Shown: positions 1 to 9,536, counted from the first letter of the stretch. The stretch: DNA of 38,298 bases from Gemmataceae bacterium (GCA_022842245.1 JALHPZ010000045.1:1-38298); one strand, 5' to 3'. Notes: generated from the letters alone by a model not told the origin. Program-made: numbers and translations.

Positions 1-1122
1 GGGCAGGGCGACATCAAGACGGCCGTCGAGGCGATGAAACTCGGGGCCGAGCACTATCTCGTCAAGGACAAGATCGTCAACGACGAGATCCGGGCGATCG
101 TGGAGAAGTCGGCCGAGCGAGTGCGCCTGGCGGCGGCGAACCGGGATCTGCGCCGGCAGCTTGACGAGAAGTTCGGCTTCGAGGGCGTCGTTGGCAACAG
201 CCGCGGGATGCAGGACGTGCTGCGGAAGCTCAAGGCGTTCGCCCCCACCACCGCGACGGTGCTGGTGCTCGGCGAGAACGGCACCGGCAAGGAACTGGTC
301 GCGAAGGCGCTGCACACGAACAGCCCGCGCAAGGCCAAGCCGTTCGTCGCGATGAACTGCGCCGCCCTGAACGAGAACCTGCTGGACGACGAGATGTTCG
401 GCCACGTGCCGGGGGCGTTCACGGACGCGAAGGGGGAACGCAAAGGCCGCTTCGAACACGCCAACGGCGGCACGCTCTTCCTCGATGAAATCGGTGACAT
501 GCCCTTGAATCTGCAGGCGAAACTGCTGCGGACGCTGGAGAACGGCGAGGTGACGCGCATCGGAGCGAACACGCCGATCAAGGTGGACGTGCGGCTCGTT
601 GCGGCGACGAACAAGGACCTCGACCAGATGGTGAAGGACGGCAAGTTCCGCCTCGACCTCTTGCACCGGCTGAAGGTCGCCGTCGTGCGTCTGCCGCCGC
701 TGCGAGACCGCAAGGACGACCTGCCGTTGCTCACCGATCACTTCCTGAAGGAGCTGGCCGCGAAGCACGGCAAGCCGGTGCCCAGGGTGTCCGAGGCGGT
801 GCGCAAGGCGTTCCTCGCGGCCCCGTGGCCGGGGAACGTTCGCGAACTGCGCAACACGCTGGAGAGCATGGTGCTGCTCGACACCGACGGCACGCTCGGC
901 GCGGATGACCTGCCGGACGAATCGATGCAGGCGCCGGCCCCCACAAGCGGCGGTGGCGGCGGAGCGGACACGCTCATCGGCCGGCCGCTCGCGGACGTGG
1001 AGCGCTATTACATCGAGAAGGCGCTCGAGCTGACGGGCAACAACCGCGAGGAAGCCGCCCGCCTGCTCCAGATCGGCGAACGCACGCTGTACCGGAATCT
1101 CCAGAAATGGAAGGGCGAATGA
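1..1122 (+). CDS. Sigma-54-type response regulator, NtrC family, 5' end outside window
   Basis: The reading frame is open from base 1, so the gene starts upstream; the first in-window Met (34) is not the start. The first ~35 residues are the end of a receiver domain (AVEAMKLGAEHYLVKD). An AAA+ domain follows, with Walker A GENGTGKE, a GAFTGA-loop equivalent GAFTDA, Walker B GGTLFLDEIGD and the arginine-finger region LLHRLKVAVVRLPPLRDR. The end is a Fis-type helix-turn-helix (NNREEAARLLQIGERTLYRN). It should be a two-component transcription activator remodelling sigma-54 RNA polymerase. The second Gly of GAFTGA, which contacts sigma-54, is Asp here, so strict sigma-54 dependence is uncertain. 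The partner kinase is not in the window. The next gene starts 34 bp downstream. Confidence 0.93.
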   Translation, partial: GQGDIKTAVEAMKLGAEHYLVKDKIVNDEIRAIVEKSAERVRLAAANRDLRRQLDEKFGFEGVVGNSRGMQDVLRKLKAFAPTTATVLVLGENGTGKELVAKALHTNSPRKAKPFVAMNCAALNENLLDDEMFGHVPGAFTDAKGERKGRFEHANGGTLFLDEIGDMPLNLQAKLLRTLENGEVTRIGANTPIKVDVRLVAATNKDLDQMVKDGKFRLDLLHRLKVAVVRLPPLRDRKDDLPLLTDHFLKELAAKHGKPVPRVSEAVRKAFLAAPWPGNVRELRNTLESMVLLDTDGTLGADDLPDESMQAPAPTSGGGGGADTLIGRPLADVERYYIEKALELTGNNREEAARLLQIGERTLYRNLQKWKGE

Positions 1123-1156
1123 GATCCTTCCGCCTGTCCCTCCCCGCAGGTGATCG

Positions 1157-4100
1157 ATGAAACTCCTCTCCGCGATACTCGTCTCACTCGTCGCTTCCCA
1201 TTCCTTCGCAGCCGAGCCGTGGGCCGATGCGAAGATGACCGTGCGCGACGGCCTCGAATTGTGGCTGGATGCGAGCAAGTCGAACGGCCCGACGCCGCCG
1301 AAGGACGGGAAGGTCGAGAAGTGGTGGGACGCCTCCGGGAAGGGCCGGCATCTCGCGCAACCGAACGCGGAGTTCCGACCATCTCGCCATGCGGCCGGCC
1401 CCGTCGCCGTGGTGCGCTTCGACGGGCAGGACGATTGCCTGCGCGCGGTGAAGCAGGATCGCAAGCTCGAATCGTTCAGCGTCTTCCTCGTGGCCGTGCC
1501 GAAGAAGAACCCCGGTGCGTTCCTCGGCATGATGGCGTTCAACGCCGCCGGCCAGCGCGACTACCAGAGCGGCTTGAACATCGACTTCGGCCCGTTCCCC
1601 ACGCCGCGCTTCACGACGCTCAACGTCGAAGGCCCCGGCTTCGGCGGAGCGGGAAACCTGCGGACGAAGCAAAGTGCCTTCGGCGAGCCGATCGTGCTCG
1701 AACTGACATCGAGCGCCGCCGAGAAGACCGTCCGCCTCGCCATCAACGGCCAGGCCGAAGGGCAGCGCCCGCGCCAGATGCTTCCCATCAGCATGGACGA
1801 AATCACCGTCGGCGCCCGCTTCTACAACAACGGCCCCGGCCAGCAACTCGCCGCCGGGTTCTGCCGCTGCGACATCGCCGAACTGCTCGTGTTCGACCGC
1901 ACGCTCTCCGCCGACGAGACGAAATCGGTTCGCACTTATCTATCGACGAAGTACGCCGGCCTGAAGGACGCGATCCCCGCCGAACTCGACGAGCGCGGCT
2001 CGCCGCTCGTCTCCGTGAAGGATCCGCCGCCGGTGCAGACGTTCCTCCCCGGCTTCACCGTCCGCGAACTCCCCGTTCAACTGACGAACATCAACAACGT
2101 GAAATACAAACCCGACGGCACCCTCGTCGCGCTCGGTTACGACGGCAACATCTGGCACCTCAAGGACACCGATGGCGACGGCCTCGAGGACAAGGCCACG
2201 CAGTTCTACAAGAACGAGAAGGTTCTCTCGTCCCCCATCGGCATGGACCTGACACCGCCGAAGTACAAGCACGGCGACGGCATCTTCGTCGCCACGCAGG
2301 GGAAGTGCCTGCTCATCGTGGACACCGACGGCGACGGCAAGGCCGACAAGGAGATCGTCGTCGCCGGCGGCTGGAAGGACCGCAGCGTGAACATCGACGT
2401 CGTCGGCGTGGCCGTCGATCCGAAAGACCACTCCGTCTACTTCGGCCGCGGCGCGGCGAACTACGCCAACGGCTACCTGCTGGATAAAGACGGCAACGCG
2501 AAGTATTCGCTGGCCGACGAACGCGGCACGATCCAGAAAGTCTCGCCGGATTTCAAGACGCGCGAAACGTTCGTCACCGGCATCCGCTTCCCCGTCGGCA
2601 TGCGCTTCAACCGCGCCGGCGATCTCTTCTGTTCCGATCAGGAAGGGGCCACCTGGCTGCCCAACGGCAACCCGCTCGACGAACTGCTGCACATCCAGAA
2701 GGGCCGGCACTACGGCTTCCCGCCGCGGCACCCGATGCACCTGCCGAACGTGATCGACGAGCCGAGCACCTTCGACTACGGCCCGCAGCACCAGTCGACT
2801 TGCGGCATCTGCTTCAACGATCCGGTCACGAAGGACGGCCCGATCTTCGGCCCGAAATCCTGGGCGGACGACGTCTTCGTGACCGGCGAATCGCGCGGGA
2901 AGCTCTACCGCACGAAGCTCGTGAAGACGCCGGCCGGGTACGTTGCGAAGACGGACCTGTTCGCCTGCCTGAACATGCTGACGGTGGACGTGTGCCTGAC
3001 GCCGGACGGGTCGCTGCTCGTCTGCTGCCACAGCGGCGGGCCGGACTGGGGTAGCGGACCGACGGGCAAGGGCAAGCTCTTCAAGATCAGCTACACGGAT
3101 CGCGACTTGCCGCAGCCGGTGCTGGCGTGGCCGAGCGGGCCGAACGAAATCCGCATCGAGTTCGACCGCCCCGTCGATCCGCAACTCCTCAAGGACGTGG
3201 CGAAGCAAACGAAGGTGACGGCCGGCGCGCACGTCCGCGCCGGGGACCGGTTCGAATCGCTCTGGCCGGGCTACGCGGTCGTGCAAGCCGAGAAGATGGC
3301 CCCGCGCTACGACGTACCGGTGCGCTCGGCGCAGCTCACGCCGGACCGCCGCTCGCTGATCCTCGCGACCGACCCGCACACGGCCGCCGTCCACTACGCC
3401 GTCACGCTGCCCGGCCTCGGCCGCACGGCCGGAGCGGACAAGCAGCATCCGCAGGTTGACATTGCGTTCGACTTAAGTGGATGCGAGGCGATTTGGAGCG
3501 TGGACGAAAAAGTGATCTGGAGCGGCTGGCTTCCGAGCCTCGATCTCTCGGTGTCGCGACAATTGACGAGGGGGAGCGCGCCGCACGATGCACTCTGGAA
3601 TTTAATGAAGGAACGGGGCGGTGCTTTGTCTCTCAAGACGAAGCTGAACCTCGTCGATATGCTTCGTCCCGCCGTCCAGCCGGGATCGCAGTTGGACTTC
3701 AAACATCCTGACGAAACGGTAGCGCTGGAGATTCGGACATACTCGGAGTTGAAAGTAATCGGCGACGGTTCTGGACGTCGTAAGTTCTCAAGGGATGGGG
3801 GAGAGCTACGGGGCGAAATAACCATAGAGCCGAAGCGCGGACAACCTGAATACATCGAGTTCCATCCATCGCACAATCCGATCCTAAACGATTTCCCCTT
3901 CTCAATCGCCTATCACACCGTCGAAGACCCCCGCCCCCGCCCATTCCCGCTCCATCGCGCCCTGCTGCCGTGGGCCGACACGTCGGCGAAGGCGCTCGAG
4001 CCGGTCGCGCCGAAGCCACCTCCGGAACTCGAAGGCGGAAGCTGGGCGCGCGGCCGCAAGGTCTTCTTCAGCGAACAGGCCGCCTGCTCGAAGTGCCACA

Positions 4101-5233
4101 CCGTTCACGGCAAGGGCGAGACGATCGGTCCCGACCTCTCGAACCTCATCCACCGCGACTACGCCTCGGTGATGCGCGACATCGAGAAACCGAGCTTCGC
4201 GATCAACCCGGACCACCTGACGTACACCGTGAACCTGAAGGACGGCCGTTCGCTCGTCGGGACCGTGCAGACCGTCGGCGACACGCTCCGCATCGGCGAC
4301 AAAGACGGAAAGATCGTCAAGGTGGCGCTGGCCGACGTCGATTCGAAGAAACCGTCGGCCGTCTCGACGATGCCGGAGGAGTTGCCGAAACTTCTCGGGC
4401 CGGAGCGGATGAAGGATTTGCTGACGTACCTGCTCACGTCGCCGGTGAGCATGCCGCGCGACTATCCCGGTACGCGGCCGAAGCCGCGCACGATTGCGGA
4501 GGTGAACGCCGTCCTCAAAGGCGCGCCGAACCCGCCGGAGAAGACGCGGCCGATCCGGCTCGTGCTCGTGGCCGGTCCGAAAGACCACGGCCCCGGCGAG
4601 CACGACTATCCGGCGTTCCAGAAGGCGTGGAAGGAACTGCTCGGCGCGGCCGACAACACCGAAGTCGAGACGGCGTGGGAATGGCCGACCAAGGAGCAGT
4701 TCGCGAAGGCCGACGCGATGGTCGTCTCGCAGCACGGCACCTGGAACGCCGGGCGCGCCGCCGACGTGGACGCGTTTCTCGAACGCGGCGGCGGCCTGAC
4801 GTTCATCCACTGGGCCGTCGACGGCGGGCAGCAAGCACCCGAGTTCGCCAAACGCATCGGCCTCGCCGGTCGCGGCTCCGTCGCCTTCCGGCACGGCGCG
4901 ATGACGCTCGACATCGGCGCCGCGAAGCATCCGGTGCTGCGGAACTTCGGCAAGCTCGACCTGATCGACGAGACCTACTGGAACATGGTCGGCGACCTGA
5001 AGCCGGAGCGCATTCTCGCCACGGCGATCGAGGACAAGGCCCCGCGCCCGCAGCTCTGGAGCCTCGAGCACGGCAGGGGCCGAGTGTTCGTCTCGATCCC
5101 CGGCCACTATTCGCACACGTTCGACGATCCGCTCTTCCGCGTGCTGCTCCTGCGCGGCATCGCCTGGAGCGCGAAGGAGCCGGTGGACCGCTTCAACGAT
5201 CTCGTCTGGCCCGGTGCGGACGTGGCGAAGTGA
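1157..5233 (+). CDS. Large secreted LamG / PQQ-dehydrogenase-like / cytochrome c / ThuA protein
   Basis: 1358 residues with a signal peptide (MKLLSAILVSLVASHSFAA). In order: a LamG/concanavalin-like domain (about 20-270); a beta-propeller of the membrane-bound dehydrogenase type found in planctomycetes (about 300-650), with acidic repeats DTDGDGLED and DTDGDGKAD that look like calcium-binding loops; a poorly conserved stretch (about 770-915); a cytochrome c domain with one heme site C977-SK-C980-H981; and a C-terminal ThuA domain (about 1133-1345). Such proteins are thought to act outside the cytoplasm in sugar or polysaccharide oxidation, the heme passing electrons on; the substrate cannot be read. 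Residues 772-915 have lower GC and different codon use. A secreted FAD oxidoreductase starts 15 bp downstream, probably co-transcribed. Confidence 0.9.
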   Translation: MKLLSAILVSLVASHSFAAEPWADAKMTVRDGLELWLDASKSNGPTPPKDGKVEKWWDASGKGRHLAQPNAEFRPSRHAAGPVAVVRFDGQDDCLRAVKQDRKLESFSVFLVAVPKKNPGAFLGMMAFNAAGQRDYQSGLNIDFGPFPTPRFTTLNVEGPGFGGAGNLRTKQSAFGEPIVLELTSSAAEKTVRLAINGQAEGQRPRQMLPISMDEITVGARFYNNGPGQQLAAGFCRCDIAELLVFDRTLSADETKSVRTYLSTKYAGLKDAIPAELDERGSPLVSVKDPPPVQTFLPGFTVRELPVQLTNINNVKYKPDGTLVALGYDGNIWHLKDTDGDGLEDKATQFYKNEKVLSSPIGMDLTPPKYKHGDGIFVATQGKCLLIVDTDGDGKADKEIVVAGGWKDRSVNIDVVGVAVDPKDHSVYFGRGAANYANGYLLDKDGNAKYSLADERGTIQKVSPDFKTRETFVTGIRFPVGMRFNRAGDLFCSDQEGATWLPNGNPLDELLHIQKGRHYGFPPRHPMHLPNVIDEPSTFDYGPQHQSTCGICFNDPVTKDGPIFGPKSWADDVFVTGESRGKLYRTKLVKTPAGYVAKTDLFACLNMLTVDVCLTPDGSLLVCCHSGGPDWGSGPTGKGKLFKISYTDRDLPQPVLAWPSGPNEIRIEFDRPVDPQLLKDVAKQTKVTAGAHVRAGDRFESLWPGYAVVQAEKMAPRYDVPVRSAQLTPDRRSLILATDPHTAAVHYAVTLPGLGRTAGADKQHPQVDIAFDLSGCEAIWSVDEKVIWSGWLPSLDLSVSRQLTRGSAPHDALWNLMKERGGALSLKTKLNLVDMLRPAVQPGSQLDFKHPDETVALEIRTYSELKVIGDGSGRRKFSRDGGELRGEITIEPKRGQPEYIEFHPSHNPILNDFPFSIAYHTVEDPRPRPFPLHRALLPWADTSAKALEPVAPKPPPELEGGSWARGRKVFFSEQAACSKCHTVHGKGETIGPDLSNLIHRDYASVMRDIEKPSFAINPDHLTYTVNLKDGRSLVGTVQTVGDTLRIGDKDGKIVKVALADVDSKKPSAVSTMPEELPKLLGPERMKDLLTYLLTSPVSMPRDYPGTRPKPRTIAEVNAVLKGAPNPPEKTRPIRLVLVAGPKDHGPGEHDYPAFQKAWKELLGAADNTEVETAWEWPTKEQFAKADAMVVSQHGTWNAGRAADVDAFLERGGGLTFIHWAVDGGQQAPEFAKRIGLAGRGSVAFRHGAMTLDIGAAKHPVLRNFGKLDLIDETYWNMVGDLKPERILATAIEDKAPRPQLWSLEHGRGRVFVSIPGHYSHTFDDPLFRVLLLRGIAWSAKEPVDRFNDLVWPGADVAK

Positions 5234-5248
5234 ATTCGGGAGATTCCC

Positions 5249-7078
5249 ATGATTCGATGTCTGCTCCTGTTCGCGCTGCTGGCGGTTCCGGTGCGGGCCG
5301 CGGAGGCGGACGCCGTCGACGTCGTGGTCTACGGTGCGACACCGGGAGGGATCGCCGCGGCGCTCGCCGCAGCGGACGACGGCAGCACAGTCGCGCTCGT
5401 CGAACCGACGGCGCGCATCGGCGGCCTCGTCACCTGCGGGCTTTCGCATTCCGACTTCCGCACCTTCGAAGGGTTGACCGGCGCGTTTCGGACATTCGCG
5501 AAACGGGTGGAAGCCGAGTACGCGCGGCGGTACGGGGCCGACTCGTCGCAAGTGCGGGATTCGTTCCGCGGCACGTTCGGCGAGCCGGGCGTGAACCTCG
5601 CGGTCTTCCAGGCGATGCTCGCGGAGCGTAAAGGCATCCGCGTAATCCTCGGTCGGTCGCTGGATTCGCTGGAGAAGAAAGCATCGAACGGCTCGGAGCG
5701 GATTGTCGCGGCGACCTTCGTGGATGCGAAGGGCGAACGATGGACCGTGCGGGGCAAGGCGTTCGTCGATGGCACGTATGAAGGCGACCTGATGGCGAAG
5801 GCGGGCGTGCCGTGGCGCGCCGGCCGCGAGGGGCGGGCCGAGTATGGCGAATCGCTTGCGCCGGAAGCCCCGGATGCGCAACTGCAAGCGTACAACTTCC
5901 GCTTCATCATGACGCGCGATCCGAAGAACCGCGTCGCTCCCGTCGCGCCGGAAGGGTACAAGCGCGACGACTTTCTACCGGTCGTCGAACTGCTGAAGGC
6001 GGGCCGGTTCAAGTCCGTTTTCGGCTATCCATCGGGCTGCATCTTCAAGGCACAAACGCCGGTGTTGCCGAACGGGAAGTACGACATCAACGACGTCTCG
6101 AAGGGCCTCGTGCGGCTGTCGCTGCCGGGGCGGAATCTCGGTTGGCCGGACGGCGACGCGGCCGCGCGGGCGAAGATCTTTGCGGATCACCTGCGCGATC
6201 AGGCCGGTCTCCTGTACTTCCTCCAGACCGACGCCGACGTGCCGGCGAAGTACCGCGACGAGGCGAGAGAGTGGGGCTGGAGCAAGGACGAATTCGCCGA
6301 AAGCGGCCACCTGCCGCCGCAACTGTACGTGCGCGAGGCGCGGCGGATGGTCGGGCGCCGCGTGTATACGGAGCGCGATTCCGCGGCGGCGGCGGGTGAT
6401 GTCCGTGCCGTGCTGCATTCCGATTCCATCGCCATCGGGGACTACGGCAACAACTGCCACGGGACATCCCACGAGGGGCCGCGGTTCGGCGGGGCGCACG
6501 GCGGCGAATTCTACAAGGCCGTCCCGCCGTACCAGGTGCCGTACGGCACGATCGTCCCGAAATCGGTCGCTAACCTGTTGGTTCCGGTGGCGGCGAGTTC
6601 CTCGCACGTCGGGTTCTGCGCCCTGCGATTGGAGCCGATCTGGATGTCGCTGGGCGAGGCGGCGGGCCACGCGGCCGCGGATGCAGCGCGTTCCGGTACG
6701 GCCGTGCAGTCGATCGATGTGAAGAAATTGCAGGCCCGGCTGCATCGCGCGGGCGCGGCGACGATTTACTTCAGCGATGTGCTTCCCGGCCATGCCGACT
6801 TCGCAGCCGCGCAGTGGTGGGGAACGGCCGGCGGTTTCCACGGCCTGGCGCCCAAGGACGCGAAGCCGGGCCAGCGGGGCAGGAACATCCACGGTCAGTA
6901 TTACGAGGCGTATCCCCACCATGCGGCCGAGTTGAGTCGGGTACTCGACGCGAAAACCGGCGAGCGCTGGAAGGAGTTGGCCCGACAACTGGGCGTGCCG
7001 ACCGAGAGATTGCCAGCGGTCGACGGCCGCACGACGCGCGGCGAATGGCTGCGGGCGGTCGACGCCCTTCGGAAGTGA
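5249..7078 (+). CDS. Secreted FAD-dependent oxidoreductase (FAD_oxidored family)
   Basis: 609 residues with signal peptide MIRCLLLFALLAVPVRAAEA. An N-terminal dinucleotide-binding fold follows at once (VDVVVYGATPGGIAAALAA), then RIGGLVTCGLSHSDF, typical of the PF12831 family often labelled xanthan lyase or FAD-dependent oxidoreductase in planctomycetes. Late motifs (NLLVPVAASSSHVGFCALR, MSLGEAAGHAAA) match the FAD-contacting C-terminal part of the family. The start has a GGGAG ribosome-binding site. The gene follows the cytochrome/ThuA gene by 15 bp, so the two may form an exported oxidation pair, the flavoprotein acting on a carbohydrate-derived substrate; that pairing is inference. It ends one base before the converging patatin gene. 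Confidence 0.88.
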   Translation: MIRCLLLFALLAVPVRAAEADAVDVVVYGATPGGIAAALAAADDGSTVALVEPTARIGGLVTCGLSHSDFRTFEGLTGAFRTFAKRVEAEYARRYGADSSQVRDSFRGTFGEPGVNLAVFQAMLAERKGIRVILGRSLDSLEKKASNGSERIVAATFVDAKGERWTVRGKAFVDGTYEGDLMAKAGVPWRAGREGRAEYGESLAPEAPDAQLQAYNFRFIMTRDPKNRVAPVAPEGYKRDDFLPVVELLKAGRFKSVFGYPSGCIFKAQTPVLPNGKYDINDVSKGLVRLSLPGRNLGWPDGDAAARAKIFADHLRDQAGLLYFLQTDADVPAKYRDEAREWGWSKDEFAESGHLPPQLYVREARRMVGRRVYTERDSAAAAGDVRAVLHSDSIAIGDYGNNCHGTSHEGPRFGGAHGGEFYKAVPPYQVPYGTIVPKSVANLLVPVAASSSHVGFCALRLEPIWMSLGEAAGHAAADAARSGTAVQSIDVKKLQARLHRAGAATIYFSDVLPGHADFAAAQWWGTAGGFHGLAPKDAKPGQRGRNIHGQYYEAYPHHAAELSRVLDAKTGERWKELARQLGVPTERLPAVDGRTTRGEWLRAVDALRK

Positions 7079-7079
7079 T

Positions 7080-8219
7080 TCATTGCCGTGGCGGGTCGGT
7101 GGCCGCGCCCTCGAACGGCGGGGCGGTGATCCACGCCGGTCCGCCGATGCCGTGGCAGTAGCCGACCTCGTAGAGCCGGGCCATTTCCTTCGGATCGAAA
7201 TCGAGGCCGAGCGGCTGGCCGTTGTCGCTGTCCGGCAGCGCGGTCAGCCAGAAGTTTCCGCCCGTGAGCTTCGACTGGTAGAAGATCGTGGAGATTTCGG
7301 CGCGGCAGTGCGAGTAGAGGATGCTCGTGGCCGACGCGCCGAGGACCGCCAGGATTCGCGGTTTGACCGGGTTCGGATCGGCGAAGAGTTTCCCGGCCAC
7401 GATGATGTGGATGTCGGTGCCGGAGGGCGAACCGTCGGGTTTGGTGGAAAGTGTTCCGGGTGGCAGGAAGAGCTGCGCCGTGGCACCGCCGTCGGTGTGC
7501 AGTTCGCGGAAGGTGCGATTGTTTCGCAACACATTCAGGAGGACGGGCGGCATCATGCCGGGTACGGAACAGGACGCGAGCAGGATGCTGCGGAACTGTT
7601 CGGCGCATTCGGGTCCGCCGCGGCTGGCGATGGCGCCCATGTCCCACGTGACGAGCTTGCGGGTTTCGAGGTTCGTCGTGCCGACGTAGAGGCGGCGGCC
7701 GCGCCGGTGCTGGGCCGCAACGTGTTCAAGGAAGCGGTCGTCGACGATCGAGGCGATCAGTTGCTTGAGCGGGTCGCTGGAGGTGACGGACCCCGCGCCC
7801 GGGATGAAGATCCAGGCGCGGCGCTTGTAGATGTCCGAGGCGCGGATGGATGTATAGAACTCGCGGGCGGCGTCGTCGTATTCAGGCCCGAGGAACGCGA
7901 CCGTGGCGATGAGCGAACCGGTGCTGACGCCGGTGACGACGTCGAACTGCGGCCGGGTGCCGGTCTTCGCCCAGCCGGCGAGGAAGCCGGTGGCGTACGC
8001 GCCGTACATGCCGCCGCCCGACAGGACGAGGACCGATTTCGGCGGCGAGGTCGGATCGATCGGTACCGGGACGACTTCCGGCGGTTGCGCCGTGGCGCGG
8101 CGGACCGTCTGCCGGACGCGCTCGGTATCCGACGGCTTGCACGTCGGCTTGCCGGCACAGCCGGAAACCAGCCCGAACGCAACCAGCCAGCCCAGGGTGA
8201 CGACGCATCGGTGGATCAT
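7080..8219 (-). CDS. Patatin-like phospholipase lipoprotein
   Basis: I place the start at the Met beginning MIHRCVVTLGWLVAFGLVSG because it puts a clean lipoprotein signal at the N-terminus: lipobox LVSGC with Cys20 as the lipidated residue. A longer frame to 8255 has no such signal. The catalytic parts of patatin are all present: oxyanion loop GGGMYGAYATGF, nucleophile elbow GVSTGS, and the dyad aspartate in DGGATAQL. It is likely a lipid-anchored acyl hydrolase of envelope phospholipids or other esters. Length (379 residues) is normal for the family. It converges on the FAD oxidoreductase gene with no room for a separate terminator. Confidence 0.88.
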   Translation of the reverse strand: MIHRCVVTLGWLVAFGLVSGCAGKPTCKPSDTERVRQTVRRATAQPPEVVPVPIDPTSPPKSVLVLSGGGMYGAYATGFLAGWAKTGTRPQFDVVTGVSTGSLIATVAFLGPEYDDAAREFYTSIRASDIYKRRAWIFIPGAGSVTSSDPLKQLIASIVDDRFLEHVAAQHRRGRRLYVGTTNLETRKLVTWDMGAIASRGGPECAEQFRSILLASCSVPGMMPPVLLNVLRNNRTFRELHTDGGATAQLFLPPGTLSTKPDGSPSGTDIHIIVAGKLFADPNPVKPRILAVLGASATSILYSHCRAEISTIFYQSKLTGGNFWLTALPDSDNGQPLGLDFDPKEMARLYEVGYCHGIGGPAWITAPPFEGAATDPPRQ

Positions 8220-8251
8220 CCCCCGCTGAATAGCCGAAGCGCGGGGGACGG

Positions 8252-8314
8252 TCAATCACAGTTGTCAGGGCGCGGCGCGGCCAATGCCACGGCCAATGTA
8301 ATGTGTGCAAGCAT
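8252..8314 (-). CDS. Possible 20-residue peptide downstream of the DUF1559 gene
   Basis: A short frame (MLAHITLAVALAAPRPDNCD) begins 20 bp after the DUF1559 stop. It is preceded by AGAAGAG about six bases before the ATG, a reasonable ribosome-binding site. The first half is hydrophobic, the second polar with a single Cys. I recognise no family. It could be a small secreted peptide or chance; the only support is position and the binding site. Confidence 0.2.
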   Translation of the reverse strand: MLAHITLAVALAAPRPDNCD

Positions 8315-8334
8315 GGTGATCTCTTCTGGTGAAA

Positions 8335-9387
8335 TTAGTTGTCGGAAGCGATTTCCCCGCCAGCGCGGGTGCCCATCGCGCGCCACGCGGCGGGGGCGAT
8401 GCTGTCGCGGACGAAGCGGACACTGCCGTCGGCGAGGGCGACATTGACGCCGCCGGAGAAGTTGCTGCGCGCCGAGAACCAGCCCTGCCCGTGCGCGGCG
8501 GCGTCCGGCGTCGGCGAGTTCGGCGTCAGGTACGTCACGAATCCGTTCACGGAGCCGTTGCCCCAGATCCACGATCCGCCGCGATTGCTCACCCACGTTG
8601 TCGCATTCTCGGCATCGATCTCGTTGAGCTGCGGGTTCAGCCCGCCGGTGGCAACAGTGCCGCGGCCAGGCAGGTTCGCGTACATCCGGCGGCGCTGTTC
8701 GAAGGAAAGGGCCAAGCGCGGCGTGCCGGAGAGCGTGCCGCCGTTCGTACCGCGCAGGCACTGCGACCAGAGGATCGTGTTCGAGGAGCCATCGACGATG
8801 TCGGTGAGTCGGACCTTCGAGCCGTACCAAAACAGGCCATCGGTGGGGAAACGGGGGTCGTAGGTGTTGCCGAAACCGGCGCCGACCTGGCCGGAGCCGA
8901 TGTTGACGACGTAATTCGTGCCGGCGTGCACGCCGCCGCCGGTGATGGTGGTGTAAAGCGGGTCGTGACCATCGCCGGGGCAGAGGAAGGTCTTCACGGG
9001 CATCCGTGCCGTGTCGACGAGCACGGGGTTGAGGGCGAGGCTGACCGGAAAGGTACCGGTGAAAAGCGGCATCGTGTTGGGATCGAAGGTGCGGCCGAGG
9101 TTCTCCTGTTCGATGAACGGCAAGATGCGGGCATGGACGGAATAGCCGAAGGAGTTCGCATTCGAACCAGTCGGCGCGGGGGCGAGTCCGGGCAGGTGGC
9201 CAAAGGATGAATAGTGATTGTGGCAGGCGAGCGCCAGTTGCTTGAGGTTGTTCTGGCTGCTCATGCGGGCCGCCGACTCGCGGACCTTTTGCACGGCCGG
9301 CAGCAGCAGGCCGATGAGCACGGCGATGATGGCGATGACAACCAGCAACTCGATGAGCGTGAAACCGGCGCGCGTTCGGCGGATCAT
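8335..9387 (-). CDS. DUF1559 prepilin-like protein
   Basis: 350 residues. The N-terminus is a type IV pilin/pseudopilin signal: short basic leader, cleavage before F in GFTLIELLVV, and a hydrophobic helix followed by LLPAVQKVRESAAR. The C-terminal part has the planctomycete DUF1559 ending, including the H-x9-DG-like segment NVALADGSVRFVRDSI. Planctomycetes carry many copies, thought to be exported through a pseudopilin pathway; their job is unknown. A strong GGAGG binding site lies just before the ATG. It stands alone: the upstream gene ends at a terminator (9481-9512) about 95 bp before its start. Confidence 0.93.
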   Translation of the reverse strand: MIRRTRAGFTLIELLVVIAIIAVLIGLLLPAVQKVRESAARMSSQNNLKQLALACHNHYSSFGHLPGLAPAPTGSNANSFGYSVHARILPFIEQENLGRTFDPNTMPLFTGTFPVSLALNPVLVDTARMPVKTFLCPGDGHDPLYTTITGGGVHAGTNYVVNIGSGQVGAGFGNTYDPRFPTDGLFWYGSKVRLTDIVDGSSNTILWSQCLRGTNGGTLSGTPRLALSFEQRRRMYANLPGRGTVATGGLNPQLNEIDAENATTWVSNRGGSWIWGNGSVNGFVTYLTPNSPTPDAAAHGQGWFSARSNFSGGVNVALADGSVRFVRDSIAPAAWRAMGTRAGGEIASDN

Positions 9388-9480
9388 GGCGGCCTCCGGG
9401 GGATAGAAATGACGACGTATAACAAAATAATAACCGCGAATAAAAAGTAAAGGAGATTTTCCCGGTTTCCCTCCGCGCGC
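9388..9480. promoter_or_regulatory. Upstream region of the DUF1559 gene
   Basis: This AT-rich stretch (poly-A/T runs around 9420-9455) lies between the preceding terminator and the DUF1559 start and must hold its promoter. No confident -35/-10 pair could be picked. Confidence 0.4.
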
Positions 9481-9512
9481 AAAAAAGAACCGGAGGGTTT
9501 CCCCTCCGGTTC
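9481..9512 (-). terminator. Rho-independent terminator of the Spy/CpxP-like gene
   Basis: A perfect 11-bp stem (GAACCGGAGGG / CCCTCCGGTTC, 9487-9497 and 9502-9512) with a 4-nt loop. Read on the minus strand it is followed directly by six Ts. It sits about 25 bp after the stop of the gene ending at 9537. Confidence 0.92.
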
Positions 9513-9536
9513 CTCGGTACGACCTCGATCGCGAAC

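Noticed and set aside
1940..3448. Long minus-strand open frame opposite the 1358-residue gene
   Set aside because: It mirrors the codon bias of the plus-strand gene and is a low-complexity Arg/Val/Ala-rich reading with no start signal; a high-GC shadow.
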